Under the pieces are notes generated by a model that worked only from the letters and a program-made list of their open reading frames with translations, made no database searches and was not told the origin of the DNA. The position numbers were made by a program, and so were the translations under genes. 64,000 nucleotides of DNA from Chloroflexota bacterium. GTDB lineage: Bacteria > Chloroflexota > UBA11872. Shown here in pieces: positions 24,111-33,935 of this stretch. The stretch spans positions 1 to 64,000 of the forward strand of contig JAPOXD010000016.1 of the NCBI GenBank assembly GCA_026707285.1, written 5' to 3'. Positions within the stretch are counted from its first letter, which is position 1, and every line of letters begins with the position of its first letter.

Positions 24111-26108
24111 TTGATTGACCTCGTGGTGGTTGGCCGCCTGGCGCTCGGGCTGGCGTTCGGCGTCGCGGTGCTGCAACTCACGATGAGTGGGCTCGCCGTC
24201 TGGCGTCGCAGCCCGGACTTCACGGACGCCGCGCGCAACGCCGCCGTCATCCTGGCCGCCGTCGTGACCATTGCCGTCTCCACGCTCGCCGCCGGATTTC
24301 TCAGCCAGGACTTCTCGATCGCCTTCGTCGCCGACACGTCCAGCCGCTCCATGCCGCTCGGCCTCACGATATCCGCCCTGTGGGGCGGCCAGGAGGGCTC
24401 GCTGCTCTTCTGGGCCTGGGGGCTCAGTCTCTTCAGCGCCATGGCGGCCTGGCGCATGTCCAAGCGCGACGACGCGCTCGCGCCCTGGGGCATCGGCACG
24501 CTGGCCGCCATCGCCCTGTTCTTCATCGGCGTGCTGGTGTTCGTGTCCAGCCCGTTTCAGCGGCTGGTCGTGGCGCCCGTCGACGGACGCGGGCTGAACC
24601 CCCTGCTCTGGGACAGCGGCATGCAAGTGCATCCACCCATGCTGCTCACCGGCTACATGTCGTTCACGATTCCGTTCGCGTTCGCGGCGGCGATGCTGGC
24701 CGCGGGCCGCCTCTCCCAGGATTGGTTGCGCGAGATGCGCAACTGGATGCTCGTGGCCTGGGCCATCCAGGGCGCCGGTCTGCTGCTGGGCGCCTGGTGG
24801 GCCTATCGCGTGCTGGGTTGGGGCGGCTATTGGGGCTGGGATCCGGTCGAGAACGTCGCGCTGCTGCCCTGGCTCGCGGCCACGGCCTACATCCACTCGG
24901 CGCTGGCGCAAGAGCGGCGCGGACAGCTGCGGGCCTGGTCCGTGGGACTGGTGCTCCTCGGATTCGCCCTGGCCGTTTTCGGCACGTTCGTCGTGCGCAG
25001 CGGGATTCTCACCTCGGTGCACTCGTTCGCGCTGTCGGACGTGGGCCCGATCTTTCTCACGTTTGTCGGCATCGTCATGGTGATCGCCGTCCTGGCCTTC
25101 CTCTATCGGCTGCCCATGCTGCGGGCCCCCATGGCCATCGAGTCGCTGGCGTCCAAGGAAGCGGGAGTCCTGCTCAACAATCTGCTGCTCATGGCGGTGC
25201 TGGTGGCGGTGCTCTGGGGCACCGTGTTCCCGATCTTCTCGGAGCTGGTGCAAGGCGTACGCATCGCGGTTGGGCCGCCGTTCTACGCCCAGGTCACCGT
25301 GCCGCTGCTGCTGATCATGCTCGGGCTGTTGGGCATCGGGCCGCTGCTGGCGTGGCGGCGAACAACCGCGCGCGCGGCGTGGCGGGCCACCCGCTGGCCA
25401 ATCGCGGTCACCATCGTGGTTTCCGCCGTCTTGCTCGCCGTGGGCATGCGCGCCGGGCTCGCCGTGCTGGGATTCGGTCTGGCGGCCCTGGTGGGCGCCG
25501 GAGCGTTGCTGGAGCTGGCGCGCAGCATTCGCGCTCGAACGCCGAATTCAGCCGACGAACCCCGAATCGCACTCCAGGTCGTGGGCAGCCGGCGACGCTT
25601 TGGCAGCCACGTCGTGCATTTCAGCGTCGCGGTCTTTGCCATCGGGATCGTCGGCTCGGCGTCGTTCAGCCAGGAGTCCGCCGTGCGACTGGCGCTGGGC
25701 GAATCCGCTACGGTCGACGGCCACACCGTCACGTTCCGCGGCCTGCGCCCGCTGTCGCAGCCCGGTCTGACGACCGTGTACGCCGACCTGGACGTGGAGC
25801 GCGGCGATCAGCCGCCGGCGCGCCTCACGCCGTCGCGGCGCATTCACGTCGGGTGGGAGAACCAACCCACGTCCGACGTGGCGATTCGCACCACCTTCCC
25901 TGGGCTCGACGACCTCTACGTCCTGCTTGACGATTGGGAGCCGGACGGATCGGTGGCGTCGTTCCGCATCCTGGTGAATCCGCTCGTACCGCTGCTGTGG
26001 GTTGGCGGCGTCCTGTACTTCATTGGCGTGCTCGTGATCGCCTGGCCTACCGCCACGCGGCAGCCAGCGCAAGCTCCGGCGCCGGCAGGTCATCCGGTGA
26101 CACCTTGA
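24111..26108 (+). CDS. ccmF: Cytochrome c maturation protein CcmF (heme lyase subunit)
   Basis: This 665-aa protein has about fifteen helices and the CcmF hallmark GGYWGWDPVENVALLPWL, preceded by the His-bearing MQVHPPMLLTGYMSF and followed by WSVGLVLLGFALAVFGTFVV. A periplasmic domain near the C-terminus (TVDGHTVTFRGL onward) precedes the last helix. It joins heme from CcmE to apocytochrome CXXCH cysteines together with CcmH. The start is TTG 24111 with GGAAGG upstream; the stop overlaps the ccmH TTG (TTGA). It lies after a repeat-filled gap of 421 bp, so it could have its own promoter. Confidence 0.95.
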   Translation: MIDLVVVGRLALGLAFGVAVLQLTMSGLAVWRRSPDFTDAARNAAVILAAVVTIAVSTLAAGFLSQDFSIAFVADTSSRSMPLGLTISALWGGQEGSLLFWAWGLSLFSAMAAWRMSKRDDALAPWGIGTLAAIALFFIGVLVFVSSPFQRLVVAPVDGRGLNPLLWDSGMQVHPPMLLTGYMSFTIPFAFAAAMLAAGRLSQDWLREMRNWMLVAWAIQGAGLLLGAWWAYRVLGWGGYWGWDPVENVALLPWLAATAYIHSALAQERRGQLRAWSVGLVLLGFALAVFGTFVVRSGILTSVHSFALSDVGPIFLTFVGIVMVIAVLAFLYRLPMLRAPMAIESLASKEAGVLLNNLLLMAVLVAVLWGTVFPIFSELVQGVRIAVGPPFYAQVTVPLLLIMLGLLGIGPLLAWRRTTARAAWRATRWPIAVTIVVSAVLLAVGMRAGLAVLGFGLAALVGAGALLELARSIRARTPNSADEPRIALQVVGSRRRFGSHVVHFSVAVFAIGIVGSASFSQESAVRLALGESATVDGHTVTFRGLRPLSQPGLTTVYADLDVERGDQPPARLTPSRRIHVGWENQPTSDVAIRTTFPGLDDLYVLLDDWEPDGSVASFRILVNPLVPLLWVGGVLYFIGVLVIAWPTATRQPAQAPAPAGHPVTP

Positions 26109-26581
26109 ACCTTCGCGCGGCCCTGGTGCTGACGCTGGTCATCGCGAGCCTGGGCGTCGCGGTCACCTACGCCGACGAGCACGATGCCGACGCGCGGTAT
26201 GCCCGCCAATCTCGCATCGCCGACAAGCTGGACTGTCCGGTCTGCCAGGGCCAATCGGTCAAGGAGTCCAACGCCCCGTTGGCCCAGCAGATGCGCGCGC
26301 TCATCAACGAAAAAATCGACGACGGCGCATCGGACGAGGAGATCTTCGATTTCTTCGCGGCGCGTTACGGCGTCGGAATCCTGCGCGACCCGCCCAAGCA
26401 AGGCCTGGCGCTGGGCGTTTGGCTGGGGCCGATCGTCGCCGCCGCCGCGGGAGTCCTGGCCGTGGGAGTGGTGCTGCTGCGACGCCGGCCGCAACCAGTC
26501 CCGCGGGCCGACGAGAACCTGCACGAGCTCGAAGCCCGGATCGACAACCTGCGGCAGCCGCCCGACGGCGAGCGCACGTGA
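26105..26581 (+). CDS. ccmH: Cytochrome c maturation protein CcmH (CycL type)
   Basis: This 158-aa protein has a short N-terminal hydrophobic segment, the redox motif LDCPVCQGQSVKESNA (CxxC), and a C-terminal helix (VWLGPIVAAAAGVLAVGVVL). CcmH binds the apocytochrome and reduces its heme-binding thiols for CcmF. The start TTG 26105 overlaps the ccmF stop; its own stop overlaps the next GTG. The order ccmF-ccmH-ccmI is preserved. Confidence 0.93.
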   Translation: MNLRAALVLTLVIASLGVAVTYADEHDADARYARQSRIADKLDCPVCQGQSVKESNAPLAQQMRALINEKIDDGASDEEIFDFFAARYGVGILRDPPKQGLALGVWLGPIVAAAAGVLAVGVVLLRRRPQPVPRADENLHELEARIDNLRQPPDGERT

Positions 26582-27831
26582 CGCCGGCTGTCCTGCTGGT
26601 TGGCCTGGCTTTGGTCGCCGTCGGCGGGCTGGCCTGGATCTCGACGCCACTGCTGCGCGACACGGCGCGACGCGTGCGTCCCCGACGCCAGCCGTTCAGC
26701 GACGAGGTGCAGCGGTCCCTCGATCTGATGACCGACCTCGATCTCGAGCGCCTGCGCGGCGCGATCAGCGACGCCGAGCATGCCGAATTGACGGCCGAGT
26801 CCCGCCGTCAGGCCGCGCTCGAGCTCGGGGCGCACGAACGGCGGCGCGCCCGCGCCAAGGCGCAGGTCGAGCAACTGCTTGCCGACCGGCCGCGGATTCC
26901 CGAGCGCGCCGCGCCCAGCCTGCCGCCGGCGTCGGCGCGCCGCCCGCTCGTCTGGCTGCTCACCGGGGCAACGTTGGTCGTGGGAATCGTCGCGGTGGTC
27001 CTGGTCGTGACCCTGGGCGCGCGCGAGGGCATCGGCGAGCAAACCGCCGTGGGCAGCGTGGGCGTTCCGGCAGTCAGCGCCGTGGCGGCCTCACCGACAG
27101 ACGCTGACACTCTGGTCGCCGCGCATCCGTCGGGGCTGCAAGTCAGCCGCGACGGCGGCGCCACCTGGCAGCCCGCCGACTTTCCGCGCGCGACCCGCTC
27201 GGTGGCCGCGACACGCACCGGCTTCGTCGCCATCACCGACGACGGGGCGTTTCGCGGCGACTCCTCCGCAGCCACCTGGACCGAGGGATCGACAACGCTC
27301 GACGTAGCGCACCTTGCGTCGGGCCGTGAGTCCGGTCGCCTCGTGGCAATCGATGCCGCCGGGACCCTCCAAGTCTCGGACGACGACGGTGCGACCCGGC
27401 GGCCACTGGCCGCTGTGGCGCCGCCGAACGTGACGGGCATCGCCGTCGTCGAGCAGCCGGTCCTACAGATCGTGGTGAGCACGTCCACCGAGGGGGTGCT
27501 GGCCGCGGGTTTCGACGGGAGGTGGCGCAGCGCGAACGGCTTCGTCAACGGCGCGCTGCCGACCGTCAACGTGCGCTCACTGCACTACGAGCCGAACAGC
27601 GGCGACCAGTACGTTTCACCCACCGGCCAGGAGTTCCGGGGCGCGGTCTACGTCGCAACCAACGCCGGCGTCTTTAAGTCCGTCGACGGCATGCAGTCTT
27701 GGAACCGCCTGACGCTCGCCGCCGACATCGCCGTCGTCACCGGCAGCGCCGCGGCGCCGCGTGAGCTCTATGCCATCACCCGCGACGGCACGGTGTTCCG
27801 CAGCCGCGACCTGGGCGCGTCATGGGGCTAG
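26578..27831 (+). CDS. CcmI-like membrane protein fused to a BNR/Asp-box propeller
   Basis: This 417-aa protein starts at GTG 26578 on the ccmH stop. Residues 1-150 resemble CcmI: TM1 (3-22), a long charged helical cytoplasmic loop (40-105) and TM2 (124-146). After it, instead of a TPR domain, residues 155-417 contain Asp-box/BNR-type repeats: SRDGGATW, SDDDGATR, SVDGMQSW and SRDLGASW, characteristic of sialidase-like beta-propellers. TPR-bearing CcmI delivers apocytochrome to CcmFH; here the propeller may take that docking role outside the membrane. The last repeat ends at the C-terminus, so the propeller may be short or shared. Confidence 0.75.
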   Translation: MTPAVLLVGLALVAVGGLAWISTPLLRDTARRVRPRRQPFSDEVQRSLDLMTDLDLERLRGAISDAEHAELTAESRRQAALELGAHERRRARAKAQVEQLLADRPRIPERAAPSLPPASARRPLVWLLTGATLVVGIVAVVLVVTLGAREGIGEQTAVGSVGVPAVSAVAASPTDADTLVAAHPSGLQVSRDGGATWQPADFPRATRSVAATRTGFVAITDDGAFRGDSSAATWTEGSTTLDVAHLASGRESGRLVAIDAAGTLQVSDDDGATRRPLAAVAPPNVTGIAVVEQPVLQIVVSTSTEGVLAAGFDGRWRSANGFVNGALPTVNVRSLHYEPNSGDQYVSPTGQEFRGAVYVATNAGVFKSVDGMQSWNRLTLAADIAVVTGSAAAPRELYAITRDGTVFRSRDLGASWG

Positions 27832-29030
27832 CCGTCACCGCCGCGGCTCGCCGGACGCTGCCGCGATTGCTTGCCGCGACGGCGGTGCTGGTCGTCATGC
27901 TGGCCGCGTCCTGGCAACCGGCCGGCGCCCAGGATGAGGGAGTGATTCGCGGCGCCGTGGTGAACGGCACCGCGGGCGCGGCCATCCCGACCGATCTAGT
28001 GGTGGCGATTGTCGGTCGTCAGGGCCCCGACGCGCTCCCCACCCTCACGACCGGCGTAGACCCAGACGGCACGTTCACGTTCTCCGGGCTCCCCACGACA
28101 GCGGACGCGGCCTACTTCGCCCACGTGGACTACCAGGGCGTGTCGTATGCCACGGACGGAGTCAGCTTCGACGGCCGAACGGAAATAGAGACGACGCTCA
28201 CGATCTACGAGTCCACCGGCCAGAACCCAGGCATCTCTCTGCAATCCGTGTCGCGGCTCTTGCGACATCAGACTGCCGACGCCATTGCCATCCTGGACGT
28301 GATCGACGTCTTGGTTCCCGGCGACCGAACATTCCTGCCCACCGCCTCGACGACCGCTCCGCCGCCGCTGCGGTTCGCCGTTCCGGACGGCGCGTTCGGC
28401 CTCCAGCCGGTGAGCGGCTTCAGCTCGAACGAGCTGGTCATCGGGGGGCCGGGATTCGCCGTGCTGGCGCCGTTGCGACCGGGAGTCACCACCATCGCCT
28501 ACGCCTATCAGCTGCGTCTCGTCGACGGCGCGGCCTCGTTCGACTGGCTCATCGGGCTGCCTGCGGGCGTCGTGCGCCTACTCAGCGAGCAGGACGTTTT
28601 GGTGACGACTCCCCAGGGCTTGGCGCCGGGCGACGCCACGTCGTTTGCGGGGATCGCGGTGGACCGGTGGGAGGCCCGTGACGTCGCGGCCCGGACGACG
28701 TTCGCCATCGAGGTGTCCGACACCACGCTGCCCGGCATCGTGCGCGCCATTCGCACCACCACGGCCGACCGTTGGGCACTCATTGCGGCCGGAGGCGGTG
28801 TGGTCCTGACGCTCATCGTCGCAGCGCAGCGCCGCGTCTGGCGCGCGCGACCCACGCCGGACGACCTCGCGCGGGGGCGGCGACTGCTGGCGGATCTGCA
28901 GCGCTCGAATCCGGATTCCCGCGCCGAGCAGTCGGCGATGCGCGAGGAGCTTGTGGACCTGATCGAGCGCCGCCCCGACCTCGCGGCCGAGCTGCGCCGC
29001 GACCGAGCGGCGCAAGGCCCGGCGCCCTAG
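27822..29030 (+). CDS. Secreted, membrane-anchored protein with carboxypeptidase-regulatory-like domain
   Basis: This 402-aa protein has a signal peptide (about 1-36, ending AGAQD), a beta-sandwich-like domain from about 41 ([17 protein letters not shown], then [20 protein letters not shown], the carboxypeptidase-regulatory/prealbumin pattern), a second extracytoplasmic part, one helix at about 322-341 and a charged cytoplasmic tail. It overlaps the previous gene by 10 bp, placing it in the maturation operon. It could help recognise apocytochromes or scaffold the heme lyase. No catalytic site is visible. Confidence 0.65.
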   Translation: MGLAVTAAARRTLPRLLAATAVLVVMLAASWQPAGAQDEGVIRGAVVNGTAGAAIPTDLVVAIVGRQGPDALPTLTTGVDPDGTFTFSGLPTTADAAYFAHVDYQGVSYATDGVSFDGRTEIETTLTIYESTGQNPGISLQSVSRLLRHQTADAIAILDVIDVLVPGDRTFLPTASTTAPPPLRFAVPDGAFGLQPVSGFSSNELVIGGPGFAVLAPLRPGVTTIAYAYQLRLVDGAASFDWLIGLPAGVVRLLSEQDVLVTTPQGLAPGDATSFAGIAVDRWEARDVAARTTFAIEVSDTTLPGIVRAIRTTTADRWALIAAGGGVVLTLIVAAQRRVWRARPTPDDLARGRRLLADLQRSNPDSRAEQSAMREELVDLIERRPDLAAELRRDRAAQGPAP

Positions 29031-29059
29031 CTTTACGGAGCGCTCACCGTCTACCTACC

Positions 29060-30859
29060 ATGAGCGCCGTGGACCAACTGCAGCACGACGTGCTCGTCAT
29101 CGGCGGTGGTGGGGCCGGCCTTCGGGCCGCCATCGCCGTGGCCCAAGAGCACCCCGACCTCAGCATCGGCATCGTGTCCAAGGTCTATCCGATGCGCAGT
29201 CACACCGTCGCCGCCGAGGGCGGCATGGCGGCGGTCATCAAGGACAACGACAGCGCCGAGGACCATATCTACGACACCATCAGCGGCTCGGACTGGCTGG
29301 CCGACCAGGACGCCGTCGAGATGTTCGTCGAGGAAGCGCCCCGCGAGCTGATTCAGCTGGAGCATTGGGGCTGCCCCTGGTCCCGCGAGGCGACCGGCCA
29401 CGTGGCGGTGCGCCCCTTCGGCGGCATGAAGCTCCAGCGCACCTGGTTCGCCACCGACAAGACGGGCTTCCACGTCCTGCACAGCCTGTTCCAGACCTGC
29501 TTGCAGTTCCCGTCCATCACGCGCTACGACGAGTGGTTCGCGACCAAGCTGCTGGTGGACGACGGCCGCTGCCAGGGCTGCACCGCCATCGAGCTGCGCA
29601 CTGGCCAGCTGCGGCCCATCTACGCCAAGTCGGTGATCATCGCCACGGGCGGCTTCGGGCGCATCTTCCCCTTCACCACCAACGGCGCCATCAAGACGGG
29701 CGACGGCCTGGCCATTGCCTATCGCGCCGGTGTGGCGCTCAAGGACATGGAGTTCGTGCAGTACCACCCCACCGGCCTGCCCGGCACGGGCATCCTCATT
29801 ACCGAGGCGTCGCGCGGCGAAGGCGGCGTGCTCCGCAACAATAAGGGCGAGCGGTACCTGGCCGACTACGACCTGGGCGAGCCGCTGCCGCTGGACGATC
29901 CGCGGCATCCGCAGTTGCGAACCATGGAGCTCGGCCCGCGCGACCGGCTGTCGCAGGCATTCATCAAGGAGCAGGAGAAGGGGAACACCTACTCAGGTCC
30001 TTACGGCGACTACGTGCACCTGGACATCCAGCACCTCGGCGAGCACCGCATCGACACCAAGCTCCCCTTCGTGCGCGAGCTGGCGCGGAATTACGGCGGC
30101 ATCGACCCCGTCACGGAGTCGATTCCGGTGCGGCCGGTAGTGCACTACATGATGGGCGGCATCGACACCGACATCGAAGCCGCCACCAGCCTGCCGGGGC
30201 TCTACGCCGCCGGTGAGTGCGCGTGCGTGAGCATCAACGGCGCCAACCGGCTCGGCTCGAACTCGCTCACCGAGCTGGTGGTCTTCGGCGCGCGCGCGGG
30301 GCGCAATGCGGCCAACTTTGCGCACGCGGCCGATCCGGCGGCGATTGATCGCTTGGAGTCGCAGGTCGACGATGAGCGGGCGCGCATCCGGCGCATCCTC
30401 GAGCAGCCGTCCGGCGGCGAGCGGGTCGCCGAGCTGCGGCGTGATATGACCACGACCATGGAGGAAGGCGCCGGCATCTACCGCACGCAGGAGGGCATTG
30501 AGCAGACCTACGCCACCCTCAGCGACCTGCGCGAGCGCTTCGGCAGCGTCGATCTTGACGACCGCACCAACGTCTACAACACCGACCTGATCAGCGCGCT
30601 GGAGCTCGACTACATGCTCGAAATCTCGCTGGCTCTGGCCGCGAGCGCCAGGGACCGCACCGAGTCGCGCGGATCGCACCAGCGCACCGACCACCCGGAC
30701 CGTGACGACGACCATTTCCTGAAGCATTCGCTGGCAATGCGTGGGGACGACGGCACGCCCGAGGTGTCCTTCCGCGACGTGGTGATCACGAAATGGCCTC
30801 CCGGATCGCGGACGTACGGATCCTCCGATCAAGCAAAGGCGGCGACGACCGAATCATGA
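29060..30859 (+). CDS. frdA: Fumarate reductase/succinate dehydrogenase flavoprotein subunit (FrdA type)
   Basis: This 599-aa protein has the Rossmann FAD motif [13 protein letters not shown], the covalent FAD-binding His48 in [11 protein letters not shown], the substrate loop [21 protein letters not shown], an active-site Arg region, and [20 protein letters not shown]. Length and the [10 protein letters not shown] pattern fit FrdA of quinol:fumarate reductases, and the small FrdC/FrdD partners support this. In aerobes such enzymes can oxidise succinate. The ATG 29060 start is preferred over the longer frame because it begins the conserved domain, 29 bp after the previous stop. Confidence 0.95.
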   Translation: MSAVDQLQHDVLVIGGGGAGLRAAIAVAQEHPDLSIGIVSKVYPMRSHTVAAEGGMAAVIKDNDSAEDHIYDTISGSDWLADQDAVEMFVEEAPRELIQLEHWGCPWSREATGHVAVRPFGGMKLQRTWFATDKTGFHVLHSLFQTCLQFPSITRYDEWFATKLLVDDGRCQGCTAIELRTGQLRPIYAKSVIIATGGFGRIFPFTTNGAIKTGDGLAIAYRAGVALKDMEFVQYHPTGLPGTGILITEASRGEGGVLRNNKGERYLADYDLGEPLPLDDPRHPQLRTMELGPRDRLSQAFIKEQEKGNTYSGPYGDYVHLDIQHLGEHRIDTKLPFVRELARNYGGIDPVTESIPVRPVVHYMMGGIDTDIEAATSLPGLYAAGECACVSINGANRLGSNSLTELVVFGARAGRNAANFAHAADPAAIDRLESQVDDERARIRRILEQPSGGERVAELRRDMTTTMEEGAGIYRTQEGIEQTYATLSDLRERFGSVDLDDRTNVYNTDLISALELDYMLEISLALAASARDRTESRGSHQRTDHPDRDDDHFLKHSLAMRGDDGTPEVSFRDVVITKWPPGSRTYGSSDQAKAATTES

Positions 30860-31614
30860 GCACGGCCATCGAGACGACGATCAAGTTCGAGGTGTTTCGC
30901 TACCAGCCGGATTGGGACGAGCCGACCTACCAGCTTTACGACGTGCCCTACCGCGAGGACTGGGTGGTGTTGGACGCGCTCAACTACATCAAGGACACGG
31001 TGGACGGAACGCTGACCTATCGCTGGTCGTGCCGCATGGGGGTCTGCGGATCGTGCGGCGCCATGGTCAACGGCTATCCCAAGCTCACCTGCGCGGCCTT
31101 CTTGTCGGAGTACATGCCGGGACCGATCCGGGTCGAGCCGCTGGTCAACTTCAACGTCGAGCGCGACCTGGTGACCAGCATCGAAGGCTTCATGGAGAAG
31201 CTGGAGAGCGTCCAGCCGTGGATCATCCGCGAGGACGGCGCCACCGACGACCTCAAGTCCGAATACCTGCAGACGCCGGACCAGCACGCCGCCTATCAGC
31301 AGTTCAGCATGTGCATCAACTGTCTGCTGTGCTATGCCGCCTGTCCGGTTTCCTCGCACAGCGACGAGTTCATTGGACCGGCGGCGCTGGCGCTGGCCCA
31401 GCGCTACAACCTCGACACGCGCGACGAAGGCGTGGAGCAGCGCCGCGACGTGATTCTCAAGGACGAGGGCATCTGGGAATGCTCGTTCGTCGGCGAGTGT
31501 TCGGCCGTCTGTCCCAAGCACGTAGACCCCGCCGGCGCCATTCAGCAGGCCAAGATGACCGGCGCGATTGACTACTACCGGCGGCTGCTCATGCCGTGGA
31601 CGGTGAAGTCTTGA
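30856..31614 (+). CDS. frdB: Fumarate reductase/succinate dehydrogenase iron-sulfur subunit (FrdB)
   Basis: This 252-aa protein has an N-terminal 2Fe-2S domain with [15 protein letters not shown]...C (Cys59, 64, 67 and 79) and a C-terminal dicluster domain with [13 protein letters not shown] and [17 protein letters not shown], for the 4Fe-4S and 3Fe-4S centres. It passes electrons between FAD and quinone. The start ATG 30856 overlaps the frdA stop (ATGA), and the frdC start overlaps its own stop. Length is normal for the family. Confidence 0.95.
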   Translation: MSTAIETTIKFEVFRYQPDWDEPTYQLYDVPYREDWVVLDALNYIKDTVDGTLTYRWSCRMGVCGSCGAMVNGYPKLTCAAFLSEYMPGPIRVEPLVNFNVERDLVTSIEGFMEKLESVQPWIIREDGATDDLKSEYLQTPDQHAAYQQFSMCINCLLCYAACPVSSHSDEFIGPAALALAQRYNLDTRDEGVEQRRDVILKDEGIWECSFVGECSAVCPKHVDPAGAIQQAKMTGAIDYYRRLLMPWTVKS

Positions 31615-32006
31615 CGCAGCCGGTGTTTCGCTCGCTGGGATGGACGTGGTGGACCAAGCGGCCCTCCTACGCGCTGGTGTTTCTGCGCGAAACCTCGTCG
31701 GTGTTCATCGCCGTTCAGGTCGTGCTCGTACTGGTGCTGCTGCACAAAGCCGGTCAGCCGGCAGCCGACTACCAGGCCTATCTGGACTTCCTCTGGAATC
31801 CGGGCATGGTCGTGTTCCACGTCGTCTCCATCGCTTTCGCGCTGTTGCACACGTACACCTGGTTCAACCTGCTGCCGCAGACGATTGCGATTCGGGTCAT
31901 GGGCCGACGCATTCCCGGGCTGCTGCTCGTGGCGCCGCAGTTTGGCGCGTGGGCCGTGGTGACCGGGCTGATCATCGCCTGGGTCTGGTGGGTAGGCGCA
32001 GGATGA
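31611..32006 (+). CDS. frdC: Fumarate reductase membrane anchor subunit C
   Basis: This 131-aa protein, the length of E. coli FrdC, has three helices and the opening segment SLGWTWWTKRPSYALVFLRE typical of FrdC. It contains no obvious bis-His heme pair, in line with heme-less Frd-type anchors. TTG 31611 is chosen because it overlaps the frdB stop (TTGA) like the other junctions in this operon; GTG 31596 is an alternative. Confidence 0.87.
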   Translation: MTQPVFRSLGWTWWTKRPSYALVFLRETSSVFIAVQVVLVLVLLHKAGQPAADYQAYLDFLWNPGMVVFHVVSIAFALLHTYTWFNLLPQTIAIRVMGRRIPGLLLVAPQFGAWAVVTGLIIAWVWWVGAG

Positions 32007-32365
32007 GAGGCCGGTCGCACGAGCCGATCTGGTGGTCGCTCTTTGGCCTGGGCGGGATTACCGCCGCCCTGTTCGCGCCGGTCATGATCTTCGTCGTCGG
32101 CATTGGCGGCGCCGTCGGGTGGGATGCGATGACTGAAGCGCTTGCCCACGGCGAGGACGGCATCGGCGCGCTGCTGCGGCACACGCCCGTGCGAGCGGTG
32201 CTGGGCCTGATCCTGGCGCTGGTCACGGTGCACGCCGCGCACCGCATCCGGCACACGCTGATCGACCTGCATGTTCATGCTCCGCCCGCCGTGCTCATCG
32301 TCGCGAGCTACGGCGCGGCGGCGGTCGTGAGCGCGCTGATAGCCGTCGTTCTCGCGCTGTTCTAA
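32003..32365 (+). CDS. frdD: Fumarate reductase membrane anchor subunit D
   Basis: This 120-aa protein, close to the 119 aa of E. coli FrdD, has three helices. It opens with SHEPIWWSLFGLGGITAALFAP and contains the HAAHRIRHTLIDL segment near the last helix. With FrdC it forms the heme-less quinone-binding anchor. ATG 32003 overlaps the frdC stop. The 193-bp gap that follows shows no recognisable element. Confidence 0.88.
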   Translation: MRGRSHEPIWWSLFGLGGITAALFAPVMIFVVGIGGAVGWDAMTEALAHGEDGIGALLRHTPVRAVLGLILALVTVHAAHRIRHTLIDLHVHAPPAVLIVASYGAAAVVSALIAVVLALF

Positions 32366-32558
32366 AACCGTCCGCCGCTCGACTCTGGTGGCCCGCGCTG
32401 CGTGCAGCTTGGGACCCTCCGAGGCCGACCGAGGGCGCTCACAGCCTCCGAGCGCCGCTCCCGCAGCATCGCCCGCCCAGGCGCACTAGCCGATGCCGGT
32501 CAGTTTCGGCAACAATGCACCCGCAGTCGCCGTCCTCGCCCCAGAACGGAGCGCTCTC

Positions 32559-33446
32559 GTGCACGCGATTTCCTACGCCGCGCCCACGACAGTCGCGGAC
32601 GCGGTTTCCATCCTCGCCGAGCATGGGGCGAACGCCCGCATGCTCGCCGGTGGCACGGACCTCATCGTGCAGGTCCGTGAAAAGCTCCGCGACACCACGG
32701 TTTTCGTGGATGCCAAGCACATCCCGGACCTGATGCAGCTGTCAGTCAATGCCGACGGCTCGGCCACGCTGGGCGCGGCCGTTCCCTGCCACCAGATCTA
32801 CGGTGACGACGCCTTTGCCGGGCAGTACCCCGCGCTGGTGGATGCGTGCCAGATCATTGGCAGCACCGGGATCCAGGGGCGCGCGTCGGTGGGCGGCAAT
32901 CTCTGCAACTCGGGACCCGCGGGCGACACCATCCCGCCGCTGATCGTGCACGGCGCCGTCGCCAACATCGCCGGCGCCAACGGTGAGCGCACGGTGGCGG
33001 TGGAGGACTTCTGCACCGGCCCGTCGCAGAACGTGCTCGGCGCCGACGAGCTGCTCGTCTCACTGACGCTGCCGAAGCCCGCGGCGGGCTCCGGATCGCA
33101 CTACCTGCGGTTCATTCCCCGCAACGAGATGGACATCGCGGAAGTGGGCGCGGGCGCATCGGTGACGCTGGACGGCGACACCATCAGCGCCGCCCGCGTC
33201 TCCATCGGGGCGGTCGCTCCGACGCCGCTGTTCGTCGCCGAGGCGGGCGAGGCGTTGATCGGCCAGACGGCCGGCGAGGCCGCCTACGAAGTCGCGGCCA
33301 ACATCGCCCGAGAGGCGGCGACCCCGATCAACGACATGCGCGGCACGATCGCGCATCGCAAACATCTGAGTTTCGTCCTTACGCAGCGTGCCTTGCGCGG
33401 CGCGGTAGCCCGCGCGCGTGGAATGGAGGTCGGCCATGGCCACTGA
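32559..33446 (+). CDS. Molybdenum hydroxylase FAD-binding subunit (CoxM/CutM-like)
   Basis: This 295-aa protein belongs to the FAD subunit family of xanthine dehydrogenase/CO dehydrogenase-type enzymes. It shows the FAD-binding ARMLAGGTDLIVQV and ASVGGNLCNSGPAGDTIPPL motifs and the C-terminal CO-dehydrogenase flavoprotein domain (RFIPRNEMDIAEVGAGASV). It carries electrons from the Fe-S subunit to NAD+ or quinone. GTG 32559 is used because GGAG lies 8 nt upstream and the family N-terminus starts there; an upstream in-frame ATG at 32493 adds nothing conserved. Its end overlaps the next gene by 11 bp. Confidence 0.9.
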   Translation: MHAISYAAPTTVADAVSILAEHGANARMLAGGTDLIVQVREKLRDTTVFVDAKHIPDLMQLSVNADGSATLGAAVPCHQIYGDDAFAGQYPALVDACQIIGSTGIQGRASVGGNLCNSGPAGDTIPPLIVHGAVANIAGANGERTVAVEDFCTGPSQNVLGADELLVSLTLPKPAAGSGSHYLRFIPRNEMDIAEVGAGASVTLDGDTISAARVSIGAVAPTPLFVAEAGEALIGQTAGEAAYEVAANIAREAATPINDMRGTIAHRKHLSFVLTQRALRGAVARARGMEVGHGH

Positions 33447-33933
33447 GATTCTCAGCGGCAAGGTGCATGTCAACACCACGATCAACGGGGAGTCGACCGA
33501 CTTTCTCGCTGAGCCGCGCGAAAGCCTGCTCGAGGTCCTGCGCGAGACGCTGGGCCTCACGGGCGCCAAAGAGGGCTGCAACGACGGCAACTGCGGCGCC
33601 TGCAACGTCATCTTGGACGGGCGCCTGGTGAATTCCTGCTGCGTGCTGGCGGTCGAGGCCGGCGGCGCGGACGTCACCACGATCGAGGGCATCGCCGGAC
33701 CGTCTGGGCTGCACCCGCTGCAGGAGAAATTCCTGGAGCACGCCGCGCTGCAATGCGGCGTCTGCACACCGGGATTCCTGGTGTCGGCCAAGGCCATGCT
33801 CGACGAAAACCCCAACCCGACGGAAGACGACGTGCGGTGGTGGCTGGCCGGCAACCTCTGCCGCTGTACCGGGTACGACAAAATCGTGCGCGCGGTGCTG
33901 GACGCCGCCGCATCCATGCGCGGGGAGGGCTGA
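33436..33933 (+). CDS. Molybdenum hydroxylase 2Fe-2S subunit (CoxS-like)
   Basis: This 165-aa protein has the two Fe-S domains of the family: a plant-type cluster CNDGNCGACNVILDGRLVNSC and an alpha-helical one with CGVCTPGF and CRCTGY. It links the Mo centre to the FAD subunit. ATG 33436 has an ideal GGAGGT 5 nt upstream. It is the only small subunit in a locus that encodes three large subunits. Confidence 0.94.
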   Translation: MATEILSGKVHVNTTINGESTDFLAEPRESLLEVLRETLGLTGAKEGCNDGNCGACNVILDGRLVNSCCVLAVEAGGADVTTIEGIAGPSGLHPLQEKFLEHAALQCGVCTPGFLVSAKAMLDENPNPTEDDVRWWLAGNLCRCTGYDKIVRAVLDAAASMRGEG

Positions 33934-33935
33934 CG

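Noticed and set aside
28772-29059. N-terminal extension of FrdA
   Set aside because: The in-frame extension overlaps the previous gene, is arginine-rich and lies before the normal FrdA start.
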